A stretch of 64,000 nucleotides of DNA, taken from the NCBI GenBank assembly GCA_963750065.1, contig CAVVPK010000041.1, forward strand, positions 3,408 to 67,407, read 5' to 3'. Under the pieces are notes generated by a model that was given only the letters and a program-made list of their open reading frames with translations, was not told the DNA's origin and ran no database searches. Shown one piece after another: positions 1 through 8,555 of this stretch. Position 1 is the stretch's first letter; each line of letters opens with the position of its first letter. Made by a program: the position numbers and the translations under genes. Source of the stretch: CAVSRC01 sp963750065. Lineage in GTDB: Bacteria; Pseudomonadota; Alphaproteobacteria; Rhizobiales; Kaistiaceae.

Positions 1-705
1 CTGGTTGTTTCAGTCGTGGTCGTGGTCGGCTCCGTTTCGGCCGTTGCCTGGTATTACGGTCGCAACCTTCCCGATGATCGCAAGATAACCGAATACCATC
101 CGCCTGCAGGCCAACCGTTCGTCGCGATCGGCGACCTGCCGCCCGTGCTCATTCACGCCTTTCTGTCGGCCGAGGATCGCAACTTCTTCTCCCATCCTGG
201 CATCGACGTCGTGGCCATCGTGCGCGCAATGTTCGTCGACGTCTTCAGAGTCGCATCCGGTCAAAGGCCGATCGGTGCATCGACGATCACCCAGCAGGTC
301 GTCAGGCACTTTCTGCTCTCTGACAAGCCGACGCTGCGACGAAAGATCGAGGAGATCCTGCTGGCACTGCGGGTCGAACGCGTCCTGTCCAAGGACCGAA
401 TCCTGGAGCTCTACGTCAATACGACCTATCTCGGCTGCCGCAGCTGGGGCGTCGCAGAAGCCGCGAAGGACTATTTTGACGAGCCCGTCGGCAAGCTGAC
501 GCTTGCGCAGGCTGCCCTGATTGCCGGCCTGCCGCAGGCACCGAGCGCCTACAATCCGCGGCACTTTCCCCTGCTTTCGAAAGAACGACGCAATCACGTC
601 CTCGACCTGATGGCCGAGGACGGCTACGTCACCGCCGAGCAGGCTCGAGCCGCCAAAAACACCGCGGTCGGGACCGCTGCGCAACGCCCCGGAAAGCCTT
701 GCTAA
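1..705 (+). CDS. GT51 peptidoglycan glycosyltransferase, 5' end outside window
   Basis: The reading frame is open at the left edge and begins inside a hydrophobic stretch that ends in AWYYG, consistent with an N-terminal membrane anchor. It carries the GT51 signatures of class A penicillin-binding proteins and monofunctional transglycosylases: SAEDRNFFSHPGID with the catalytic Glu, GASTITQQVVRHFLL, RKIEEILLALRVER and the YLNxxYLG-like YVNTTYLG. The family polymerises lipid II at the outer face of the inner membrane. The frame stops right after the GT51 domain (AEDGYVTAEQARAAKN and a short tail), so no transpeptidase domain follows. It is either a monofunctional enzyme or a class A PBP truncated at its linker; the linker-like VTAEQARAAK slightly favours truncation. 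The true start is not visible. Confidence 0.85.
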   Translation: MVVSVVVVVGSVSAVAWYYGRNLPDDRKITEYHPPAGQPFVAIGDLPPVLIHAFLSAEDRNFFSHPGIDVVAIVRAMFVDVFRVASGQRPIGASTITQQVVRHFLLSDKPTLRRKIEEILLALRVERVLSKDRILELYVNTTYLGCRSWGVAEAAKDYFDEPVGKLTLAQAALIAGLPQAPSAYNPRHFPLLSKERRNHVLDLMAEDGYVTAEQARAAKNTAVGTAAQRPGKPC

Positions 706-782
706 ATTCAAGAACCAGGTAGGGATTGTGGAGCATGCGATACTCATCGCTCACGGGAAATCCCTGGCCGCACATTCGAACT

Positions 783-1856
783 TCACTCTGCGGCGTTTAG
801 CGCGGGTTCTGGTGCAGCAGCGTGTGAGGTGGCTATCGACAGGTCAGCGAGATGCGCAATCAACAACCCGACCATGGCGAATGAGATCACCAGGTGGCAA
901 ACGGCCAGAGGAAGCATAGCCGCCGACAGGATTGTTGCGACGCCGAGACAAGCTTGCGCCAGCACAAGGGCGGCTGTCCATGCTGCCGCGCGTCGTATGT
1001 CGCTTTGAGCGAACGACGGATGGCGACTGACGATCACGAGGCCAGCTGCATACAGCAGAATCACGTAGCCAAGCAGCCTATGCGCGAATTGCACGCTCAG
1101 TGCATTCTCAACCAGGTTCTTCCACCACGGTGAAAAGAACCAAAGACCCTCGGGAACCAACGCGCCATCCATCAGCGGCCAGGTGTTGAAGACAGTGCCG
1201 GCTCGAAGGCCCGCGACGAACGCGCCACCAATCACCTGAACGAAGACGAGGGCAGCGAGGCCGGCAACAGCCCAGAGCCAGCGAGCAGACGCGGGCAGTC
1301 GCCGCCGCCGCCCCGCCGTGGTGCTCCTGGCAAGCCAGATGCTCCACGCAAACAGGAGGCAAGCCGAGGCTAGCCTCGCGGCGACGACGAATTGCCCCAG
1401 ATCTTTGCGGTGGCTAAGCCCGGACCAACCCAGCCACCATCCCAGAAGTGCGTGAAACGCACCAAGAAGAATCAAGACCCAGAACCCACGTCCAATTTGC
1501 TGCGCTCCGTGACTGCGTGTGATCAGGACGGCTAACCCGATCACCAGAACAATATCGATCACATGCTCGGCGAGCAGACGCGCCCACTCCAACAGGTAAG
1601 CATGTTCGAATTGAATGAAGGTCATGCCGGCGTCCTCGTCGACGCTAAAGCCCGGAATTTGTCGGAACCGCTCGAAAAGCATCTGCCAATCGTGTGTCGA
1701 GAGCGGCGGCAGGAAGCTGCTGATAGGAGCGAAAGTCCCGACCAGCGGTCCGGAATGGTCAAGGCGGGACAATGCACCGAACAGGACCAGGAAAAGAACT
1801 AGTAATGCAATCAGATAAAGCCATTGCCGGAGCAACGGTTCCTGTTCATCAGCCAT
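783..1856 (-). CDS. CtaA/COX15-like membrane protein with degenerate N-half
   Basis: About eight hydrophobic segments and the overall pattern of haem A synthase (CtaA/COX15) are visible: the LPPLSxxDWQxxFERFRQIP block, the LLGWWLGWSGL segment, a C-half histidine in VQFAHRLLGY, and a second in PLAVCHLVIS. In the family, two His pairs bind haem, one pair per half. Here the N-half positions are changed: the usual EWxHRxLGR reads EWARLLAEH and the His of the following helix reads VVAARLA. I chose ATG 1856 (MADEQEPLLRQWLYL), which sits just before the first membrane helix; an in-frame start at 1934 would add 26 residues. It may be a diverged paralogue that no longer makes haem A. No cytochrome oxidase genes are adjacent. 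Confidence 0.7.
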   Translation of the reverse strand: MADEQEPLLRQWLYLIALLVLFLVLFGALSRLDHSGPLVGTFAPISSFLPPLSTHDWQMLFERFRQIPGFSVDEDAGMTFIQFEHAYLLEWARLLAEHVIDIVLVIGLAVLITRSHGAQQIGRGFWVLILLGAFHALLGWWLGWSGLSHRKDLGQFVVAARLASACLLFAWSIWLARSTTAGRRRRLPASARWLWAVAGLAALVFVQVIGGAFVAGLRAGTVFNTWPLMDGALVPEGLWFFSPWWKNLVENALSVQFAHRLLGYVILLYAAGLVIVSRHPSFAQSDIRRAAAWTAALVLAQACLGVATILSAAMLPLAVCHLVISFAMVGLLIAHLADLSIATSHAAAPEPALNAAE

Positions 1857-2213
1857 TCGGTGATCCAGGGTGCCTAGACTGGCCTTCGTCACTTCATATG
1901 GACCTTGGCACTCCTCACTGCGGGGCTGCACCATTCGGAAACGGCTGCATGTACATACTCAGATACAGCGCGGTGAGCAGCGGATAAGCAACGGATACCA
2001 ACTTTGCGGCGTAAAGCCGGTCGGAACCGATCGCGTCAAGCATCACGACGCTACCGACGTGCGCGGACAGGTCCAGCATCTTTACCGCGTCATTTGAGAA
2101 CGGCGGTGCAAAAGTCTTCCACGGGTAGCGGCGGGATGATCCCGCTGCGGGCGGCGTAGAAGTCGGCGACTTTGGCCCTTTCTGGCGACAGGGAGGGCGG
2201 GAGTATTTTCACC

Positions 2214-3701
2214 GTGGATTTGTATCGGAAGGTCCGGCTCGCCTGTCGGGACGGCATGAGCGGGCGCGCGGCAGCGCGTTACTTTGGGATTTCGCGCGAC
2301 AGCGTGAAGAAGATCATGAGCTTTTCGGTTCCGCCAGGGTATCGGCGAACGGCACCGATCAGGCGTCCGAAGCTGGACGGGTTCATCGAGATCATCGACG
2401 GGTGGCTGCGCGAGGATCAGGGTCGGAACCGCAAACAGCGTCACACGGCCAAACGGGTGCTAGAACGGCTGCGGGAGGAGCACAGATTTACCGGCGGCTA
2501 TACGATCGTCAAGGATTACATGCGCGAGCATGAGCGGCGTGGACGGGAGATGTTCGTGCCGCTGGCCCATCAGCCCGGGCATGCCCAGGCTGACTTTGGC
2601 GAAGCGCTGGTGGTCATCGGAGGTGTCGAGCAGAAGGCGCACTTCTTCGCGTTCGATCGGCCGCACAGCGATGCCTGTTACATCCGGGCCTATCCGGCAG
2701 CGACGTCGGAAGCCTGGGTCGACGGCCACGTTCACGCTTTTGCCTTCTTCGGCCGGGCGCCAGTGTCGGTGCTCTACGACAACGACAAATGCCTGGTGGC
2801 CCGCATCCTGCCGGGCGGGACACGCAAACGGGCCCGGCTGTTCAGCGGGTTCCTGTCGCATTACCTGATCCGCGATCGCTATGGCCGTCCGGGCAAGGAC
2901 AATGACAAGGGCGGCGTCGAAGGGCTGGTCGGTTACGCGCGGCGCAACTTCATGGTGCCTATCCCGAGCTTCCCGACGTGGGATGCGTTCAATCTCTGGC
3001 TTGAAGAGCAATGCCGCAAGCGCCAGACCGACATCCTGCGTGGTCATGAGGAGACGATCGGACAGCGGCTTGAGCGCGATCTCGAAGCCATGGCCGAACT
3101 TCCGGCCGCCCCCTTCGATGCCTGCGACCAGGCAACCGGGCGGGTCAGTTCCCAGGCGCTGGTGCGCTACAAGACCAACGATTACTCCGTGCCAGTTGCC
3201 TATGGCCACCGCGATGTCTGGGTGCGCGGTTATGTCGATCGGGTTGTCATCGGCTGTGGCGGAGAGATCATCGCCCGCCATCCCGGCTGCTATGAGCGGG
3301 AGGACATGGTCTTCGACCCGGTGCATTAGCTGTCTCTGCTGGAGAAGAAGATCAACGCCCTCGATCAGGCAGCGCCGCTGGCGGAATGGGACCTGCCGCC
3401 CGAGTTCCAGACGCTGCGCCGCCTGATGGAGGCCCGGATGATCAAGGCGGGCCGCCGGGAGTATGTGCAGGTCCTTCGGCTGCTGGAGAATTTCGATCTG
3501 GACGACCTGCATGTCGCGATCAAGAATGCGCTGCGCATGGGTGCGATCGGCTTCGATGCGGTGAAGCATCTGGTCCTGTGTCAGGTTGAGAAGCGGCCAC
3601 CCAGGCTTGACCTTGACGTTTATCCCTATCTGCCCCGAGCCACTGTCGCCGCCACCTCGGCGGCCAGCCATATGTGCCTGATGGCAGGTGGCGCGTCATG
3701 A
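2214..3701 (+). pseudogene. istA: IstA transposase of IS21 family, in-frame TAG
   Basis: IstA is a DDE transposase that acts with IstB. An HTH-like N-terminus (GRAAARYFGISRDSVKK) precedes the integrase core, with the first Asp in QADFGEAL, the second in SVLYDNDK and the Glu in NDKGGVEGLVGYARRN. The likely start is GTG 2214 (VDLYRKVRLACRDG) behind GGGAGGGCGGGAG. A TAG at 3327-3329 falls where relatives have an aromatic codon after FDPVH. The same frame then continues as LSLLEKKINALDQAAPL to the stop at 3699-3701, which overlaps the istB start. The truncated 5' product keeps all catalytic residues but loses the C-terminal region. Read-through or a sequencing error would restore it. Confidence 0.85.
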
Positions 3702-4459
3702 GCGAGACGCCGCAACTTCTTCTCGACCATCACCTCAAGACGCTTAAGCTGCCGACCTTCCTGAGGGAATACAGCAAGCTCGCCCGGCAATGCGCGGCCG
3801 AGGGGCTGGATCACGTGCAGTTCCTTGCCCGGCTGGTCGAACTGGAGCTGGTCGATCGCGAACGGCGGATGATCGAGCGGCGGATCAAGGCGGCCAAGTT
3901 CCCGGCGGTCAAAAGCATCGACAGCTTTGACTTCAAGGCGATCCCGTCGCTGAACAAGATGCGGGTGCTTGAGATGGCGCGGTGTGAGTGGATCGAGCGG
4001 CGCGAGAACGTCATCGCCCTTGGTCCCTCAGGTACCGGCAAGACCCATGTCGCCCTGGGGCTTGGCCTGGCCGCTTGCCAGAAAGGGCTCGCTGTCGGCT
4101 TCACCACCGCCGCAGCCCTCGTCCACGAATTGATGGAAGCCCGCGACGAGCGGCGGCTTCTGCGGCTCCAGAAGCAACTCGTCAGGCGCAAGCTGCTGAT
4201 CATCGATGAACTCGGCTTCGTGCCGCTCTCAAAGACCGGAGCTGAATTGCTCTTCGAGATGATCTCGCAGCGCTACGACCAAGGAGCGATCCTGATTACC
4301 AGCAATTTGCCATTCGACGAATGGACCGAGATCTTCGGATCCGAGCGCCTCACCGGCGCGCTCCTCGACAGGCTGACCCACCACGTCAACATCCTCGAGA
4401 TGAACGGCGACAGCTGCAGGCTCGGCCAGAGCCGTTCCCGCAAAAACGCTGCCGAATAA
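3698..4459 (+). CDS. istB: IstB ATP-binding protein of IS21 element
   Basis: This AAA+ helper ATPase assists the IstA transposase with target selection. Walker A is GPSGTGKTH and Walker B is LLIIDELGF; TSNLPFDEWTEIFGSERL and LDRLTHHVNILEM are typical IstB motifs. The start ATG 3698 overlaps the istA stop as ATGA, the usual IS21 arrangement for coupled translation; a further in-frame ATG lies at 3674. The protein is about 253 residues, normal for the family, and appears intact. Confidence 0.92.
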   Translation: MSETPQLLLDHHLKTLKLPTFLREYSKLARQCAAEGLDHVQFLARLVELELVDRERRMIERRIKAAKFPAVKSIDSFDFKAIPSLNKMRVLEMARCEWIERRENVIALGPSGTGKTHVALGLGLAACQKGLAVGFTTAAALVHELMEARDERRLLRLQKQLVRRKLLIIDELGFVPLSKTGAELLFEMISQRYDQGAILITSNLPFDEWTEIFGSERLTGALLDRLTHHVNILEMNGDSCRLGQSRSRKNAAE

Positions 4460-4540
4460 TCCAGTCATCTGTGGAATGGCCCCGACGGGGAACCGCTACT
4501 CACATCGCCAAAGTGGCCGACTTTTGCGCCGCCCAATGGC

Positions 4541-6143
4541 CGGATTTTGCTCTGGCGTTGACAGCTAAGCCCCTCAGCTCTTATTCCCGCAGGATTGGTG
4601 ATGGAGGATGTCGTCGTCGAGAGGGCGACAACCGTCATCACGGTGCGGTCGGGAACGGTTCAGGCTGCGTGCCCAGAATGCGGCGCGGCCGCCGTCCGGG
4701 TGCATAGCCGGTATGTTCGGACGCTAGCAGATCTGCCGCTGGGCGGCCGCGCGGTGCGGCTGAGGCTCGTAGTGCGCCGCTTCCGCTGTGATCGCGCGAC
4801 CTGTGCTCGGCGCATATTCGCCGAACGGCTCGCATCGGCGGCACCGCGGGGACGACGGACGGCTCGCCTGGATGAACTCGTGCATCATCTCGGCTTGGCG
4901 TTGGGCGGACGACCCGCAGCCAACTTTGCACGACGGCTGATGCTGCCCGTGAGCAACGACACCCTCCTGCGGGTCGTCCGAAGGGGCGCGGGGCGCCAGC
5001 GTTTTCATTACCTCGGGCGGTGGGAATCGACGACTGGGCTTGGAGGCGCAATCACCGCTATGGCACGCTGATCCGCGATCTGGAACGACGGCGGACCATA
5101 GCGCTCCTGCCGGATCGGGAGCCGGCGACGGCGCGGGCTTGGCTCGAGGCTCAGCCTCAGATCGAGGTCGTGACCCGAGATTGCGGCGGTGCGTACGCGC
5201 TTGCTGCAGCGCAGGCCTTGCCCGGCGCCATGCAGGTTGCCGACCGTTGGCATTTGATGCAGAACGCCAGCCAAGCGTTCCTGGCCGCGACGCGCGCGTC
5301 CATGCGTCAGATCCGGGCGGCGCTGGGTGCAGCGACGGTCGACCCTCGGCTGCTGACCGCGGCGGAACGGCTCCAGTACGAGGGCTATCTGCGGCGGGAA
5401 GACGTCAACGCCGCCGTGCTGGCGCTGCACGGGAAGGGCGTATGCATCAAGGAGATCGTCCGCCGCACGGGTCACAGCCGCGGGATGGTCCGGCGGGTGC
5501 TGCGCGGCCAGCGCTCAGACGTGTTCCGCACGCGGGAGAGCTCGCTGGAGGCACACCTGCCCTGGCTCGATGCTCGCTGGGACGCCCGCGACCGCAACGG
5601 CGCGGCGCTCTGGCGCGAGTTACGGGGACTGGGCTTCCGAGGCTCGCTGCGGGTGGTCACGGAGTGGGCAACGCGTCAACGGCAGGCTGACGAGGTCAAC
5701 CTCGAGGCTCTCAAGCGCGTCCCCTCCGCCCGCACCGTCGCCCGCCTGATGACCACGGCGCGCCACGACCTCTCCCGAGCACAGACGGTGACGGTAGCGG
5801 CGATCGAGATGGCCGTGCCCATGCTTGTTCAGGCACGCGACATCGTCGACGCCTTCCACACCCTGATCCGCCGCAAGAATGAGGAGGCGTTGGAGGAGTG
5901 GCTGGAGAAGGCTGCTCATACACTGCTGGCGCTATTCGCACGCGGCCTGGCGCGTGACCACCTTGCCGTCCGTGCTGCCATCGCCACAGCCTGGTCCAAC
6001 GCTCAGGCAGAAGGCCAGATCAATAAGCTGAAGGTCGTGAAGCGTCAGATGTACGGCCGTGGCAAGCTTGACCTGCTACAGGCCCGCGTGATCGCCGCCG
6101 GCGCATCATGACCTTCACCGAAACTGCGTCAGAGCCAGAATTG
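4541..6143 (+). mobile_element. ISL3-like element, approximate ends
   Basis: A single transposase gene of ISL3 type lies between weakly similar inverted ends: GATTTTGCTCTGGCG near 4543-4557 and, on the minus strand, AATTCTGGCTCTGACG near 6127-6142. The right side also overlaps an IS21-type terminus (6130-6181), so the true boundary is uncertain. The left end abuts the upstream IS21 element. Confidence 0.5.
4595..6111 (+). pseudogene. ISL3-family transposase, frameshifted
   Basis: The first part (4595 to about 5010) has the N-terminal zinc-binding region CPECG followed by CDRATCARRIF, and the conserved LADLPLGGRAVRLRLVVRRF. The second part (from about 5020) begins at the conserved GIDDWAWRRNHRYGTL block with the DDE catalytic Asp, then TRDCGGAYALAAAQALP, VADRWHLMQNA and the C-terminal EGQINKLKVVKRQMYGRG that carries the catalytic Glu. 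The two parts lie in different frames. The break is between about 4990 and 5020, near a GGGGCGCGGGGCGCC stretch, so one indel separates them. Without it the protein would be about 500 residues, usual for ISL3. Confidence 0.85.
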
Positions 6144-6181
6144 CACGCCGATCCGGGCTCAATTTTGGACGCTGATTGACA
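6130..6181 (+). repeat. IS21-type right terminus fragment
   Basis: The sequence holds two GGGTCAAxxTTGG-like units, CCAGAATTG then CCGATCCGGGCTCAATTTTG, and ends in GATTGACA. The same arrangement is found at 55793-55842 (GGGGTCAAAATTGGGCACC, CCGATCCGGGG, ending GACTGACA) and partly at 21288-21312. Such repeated blocks ending in TGACA are typical of IS21-group termini. The terminus directly abuts the broken HTH gene at 6182. Confidence 0.6.
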
Positions 6182-6478
6182 GATGCGGCGCAACCTTCCA
6201 AACGGACTGACAAAGATCCGCTGCTCGCGCCGCTTGCCCGAGCCTACCGCTGGCAGCGCCTGGTCGACAACGGCACCCACAACTCCCTCAATGAACTCGC
6301 TGCCACCGAAGGTGTCGATCGCTCGCGCGTCGGTAAAATCATACGCCTCATGCTGCTCGCTCCCGACCTGATCGAAGCCATCCTCGACGGGACTGAGCCG
6401 GAGACGATGACCCTCGATCAGCTGTTCGCACCCTTCGCGATCGAATGGTGGCGGCAGAGAGCCGGGTTCCTAGGATAA
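6182..6478 (+). pseudogene. HTH protein fragment resembling recombinase-associated C-termini
   Basis: The frame encodes LARAYRWQRLVDNGTHNSLN, then ELAATEGVDRSRVGKIIRL and MLLAPDLIEAILDGTEPETM. This looks like the short helix-turn-helix protein or domain found next to, or at the C-terminus of, site-specific recombinases in alphaproteobacteria. That assignment is from memory of the pattern. The 5' part is missing: the frame can only begin at a TTG inside the IS21-type terminus, so the element probably removed the upstream portion. Nothing else of a recombinase is present. Confidence 0.5.
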
Positions 6479-6793
6479 AGAGGGACGCAAGTCTGCTTAT
6501 GACCCAATGTATGGTCCGGCCGTGCGTCGCAAGAGAGTTAGCCGCGGTGGCGATGAGCGGTCTTGCATCAATGTATCCGGCCTTTAATTGGAGCGTGTTG
6601 GGCTCCGGGCCATCATGGATATCAGCGCGCGAGCGATCTCATTAGCGGACAGACCTCGACTGGGCCATTTGGGTCACCAGTGTTCGCATGCGCCGGGAAG
6701 ACCGAACCTCCATCTCGTCTCGTTCTCTCGCAGACCTCGGCGGGTAGGTTATTGGGCTACATCATCGCGTGTTCCTGATCTCGGGCTCGACGA
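6479..6793. other. Non-coding stretch, 3' flank of IS110 element
   Basis: No convincing gene is present. It contains the left copy of a 16-bp imperfect direct repeat (6636-6651) whose partner lies beyond the other side of the IS110 transposase. The roughly 140 bp between that repeat and the transposase stop could hold a non-coding RNA of the element, but I see no defined structure. Confidence 0.4.
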
Positions 6794-7858
6794 TCAGACA
6801 GTTTGGGCGGTCGCGTGAGCGATCGTCGTCGTCTCGAAGTCCCGGCCACGGGCCAGAACGCTCCAGGCGATGCGGGCGAGCTTGTTGGCGAGGGCAACCG
6901 CCAGCACGTTGTGGTGCAGCCGCCTCTTGGCGGCCTCGATCCAGGGCTTGAGCCCATAGCGCTCCCAGCTCTTGGGCTTGATCAGCACGACCCACGCCGC
7001 CTGCACGAAGAGGACGCGCAGGTAGCGATTGCCGCGCTTGGATATCTTGCCCAGGATCGTACGGTCCCCGGTTGAGATCTGCCTGGGAACGAGGCCCAGC
7101 CAGGCGGCGAAGTCGCGGCCTTTGGTGAACGCATCTCCACTGCCGATCGCCGCCACCATAGCACTGGAGATGATCGGTCCGATGCCAGGCACCGTCATCA
7201 GTCGCTCGCAGCCGGAGTCCTCCTCGGCCAGAACTTTGATATCTGCCGACAGCCCCTCGATGCGCTCATCGAGCCGGCGCCAATCGCCGGCCAGGTCCTC
7301 GATGACGTGCACCATGCGCGAGGACAGCACCTCGGGAGGCGAGGCCAGGAGGCCCGGCAACTCAGCACGCAAGAAGCGCTGTCCCTGCCGCACGGCGATG
7401 CCGCGCTCCAGCAGGAAGGCGCGGATCTGATTGATGACCCCCGTGCGCCGGCTGACCAGTCGCTCACGCACACGGTGCTGCGCCTGCAGGTCGAGCTGAT
7501 CGGCAGTCTTGGTGGCGACGAACTTCATCGTTGGCCGTTGCACCGCCTCGGCGATCGCCTCAGCATCACGAAAGTCGTTCTTCTGGCCCTTCGAATAGGG
7601 GCGGACGTACTTCGCCGGCATCAGCCGGGCATCGTGACCAAGCGCCTTCAGCCGGCGACTGAGATGATGCGCGCCGCCGCAAGCCTCCATGCCGACCAAG
7701 CACGGCGGCATGTTGGCAAACCGCGATCCCAATTGGCTGCGTGACCACTTCTGACGCAGCACGATTGCACCGCGCTGATCGAGGCCGACGACGTGGAATG
7801 AGTACTTGCCGATATCGATGCCGACTGCGGCGACCGTGGCGTTGAGCTTCTCGGGCAT
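6794..7858 (-). CDS. IS110-family DEDD transposase
   Basis: The N-terminal RuvC-like DEDD domain begins VGIDIGKYSFHVVGLD, continues VGMEACGGAHHLSRRL and includes KNDFRDAEAIAEA. The C-terminal transposase_20 region has LMTVPGIGPIISSAMVAAIG and FAAWLGLVPRQISTGDRTIL with the conserved serine-containing segment KISKRGNRYLR. The start ATG 7858 (MPEKLNATVAAVG) lies 6 bases after AAGGAG; the frame remains open 30 codons further upstream without a good start. The length of 354 residues is normal. The ribosome-binding site is part of an upstream hairpin, described separately. Confidence 0.9.
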   Translation of the reverse strand: MPEKLNATVAAVGIDIGKYSFHVVGLDQRGAIVLRQKWSRSQLGSRFANMPPCLVGMEACGGAHHLSRRLKALGHDARLMPAKYVRPYSKGQKNDFRDAEAIAEAVQRPTMKFVATKTADQLDLQAQHRVRERLVSRRTGVINQIRAFLLERGIAVRQGQRFLRAELPGLLASPPEVLSSRMVHVIEDLAGDWRRLDERIEGLSADIKVLAEEDSGCERLMTVPGIGPIISSAMVAAIGSGDAFTKGRDFAAWLGLVPRQISTGDRTILGKISKRGNRYLRVLFVQAAWVVLIKPKSWERYGLKPWIEAAKRRLHHNVLAVALANKLARIAWSVLARGRDFETTTIAHATAQTV

Positions 7859-7860
7859 GG

Positions 7861-7920
7861 CGTGCTCCTTGTCTTTCGCGCCCCCTTCCCAGCTTCCATC
7901 GCTGGCGGGGCAGGAGCACG
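7861..7920 (-). promoter_or_regulatory. Hairpin sequestering the IS110 transposase ribosome-binding site
   Basis: In transposase sense, CGTGCTCCT (7912-7920) is an exact complement of AGGAGCACG (7861-7869), and the latter contains the Shine-Dalgarno sequence AAGGAG. A second small stem, CCAGC with GCTGG, lies inside the loop. Transcripts entering from outside would hide the ribosome-binding site, a known way insertion sequences limit transposase translation. Inferred from sequence only. Confidence 0.55.
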
Positions 7921-7944
7921 GCCGGACCATCCCATTAGCGGACA

Positions 7945-8244
7945 TCAACGATCCAATAGGCTGCCCGGGACCAGCAATCAGACCAATGCTTAGCCGTGCG
8001 GCAGCCGGGCTCTCCCAATTCTGCCTTTCGTTGCCATCATGGGACTGTCAAAGTTGGCGCCGACACGACCACGACGAGCCGTGGGGACTTGTCTTATGGA
8101 TATGGACTTCGCTACAGGGTTACCCGACGCAACCAAGCACCCCCGGAAATCTGATGGAGACATGCGTCCCCGATCTTCAATCATACGGTGTGAGGATTGT
8201 GCCTGTTGGTTGTCAAAAGTAATTTGCTTCTTGGTATCACTGGG
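7945..8244. other. Intergenic region before the carrier-protein gene
   Basis: No supported gene is present. The stretch lies between the IS110 repeat and the carrier-protein gene, and probably contains the promoter of the 8.2-10.0 kb genes; no clear promoter boxes were identified. Confidence 0.3.
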
Positions 8245-8505
8245 GTGACCGTCGTGCCTTCGGAAGATGAGATTGCCAACGAGATCGCGCATCTGTTTGC
8301 ACAAGAGCTGGACGTGCCCGAAGTTGGCCTGGATACGCATTTCATTTTCACGGGTGGTGATTTAATGAATGCCGAGAGCCTGATGACGGCGGTCTCAAGC
8401 GCGTTCGGTGTTCGCCTGAAGACAGCAGTCTTGCTCGATGCGCCGACACCGAGGGCCCTTGCTCGAGTGGTCATGAGCAGACTGCCCGAGGATCAGTCTC
8501 TCTAG
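8245..8505 (+). CDS. Acyl-carrier-protein-like protein lacking the phosphopantetheine Ser
   Basis: The small acidic four-helix pattern of carrier proteins is clear: EDEIANEIAHLFAQELDV, then DTHFIFTGGDLMNAESLM and VSSAFGVRL, ending APTPRALARVVM. In the family the DSL motif serine receives 4'-phosphopantetheine. Here the aligned motif is GGD-L-M, with Leu encoded by TTA at 8362-8364, one base from the serine codon TCA. Without that serine the canonical thioester function is impossible. The start is uncertain: GTG 8245 and GTG 8254 both precede PSEDEIANE, and the frame remains open to 8197. It lies 50 bp before an AMP-forming ligase, the usual partner. Confidence 0.7.
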   Translation: MTVVPSEDEIANEIAHLFAQELDVPEVGLDTHFIFTGGDLMNAESLMTAVSSAFGVRLKTAVLLDAPTPRALARVVMSRLPEDQSL

Positions 8506-8555
8506 GTTCTGGGCACCGCAAGGTCATGTTTTTCGCTGCACCAGGCAGGTAACAA

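Larger units (their letters stand above)
2101..4534 (+). mobile_element. IS21-family element (istA disrupted, istB intact)
   Basis: The istA-istB gene pair is bounded by imperfect inverted ends. The left end is at 2101-2122 (GGCGGTGCAAAAGTC then CCAC); the right end at 4513-4534 reads GGCGGCGCAAAAGTC then CCAC on the minus strand. This gives an element of about 2.43 kb, normal for IS21. The outermost few bases and any target duplication could not be fixed by eye. Confidence 0.8.
6636..7944 (-). mobile_element. IS110-family element, approximate unit
   Basis: The transposase gene is bracketed by the direct repeats ATCTCATTAGCGGACA (6636-6651) and ATCCCATTAGCGGACA (7929-7944), which differ at one base. 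The distance of about 1.29 kb fits an IS110 element. IS110 members usually lack terminal inverted repeats and make little or no target duplication, so these repeats may be target copies or element core; the boundaries are provisional. Confidence 0.5.

Noticed and set aside
728..1133. Short plus-strand open frames between and opposite the GT51 and CtaA-like genes
   Set aside because: They overlap the membrane-protein gene on the other strand and have no features.
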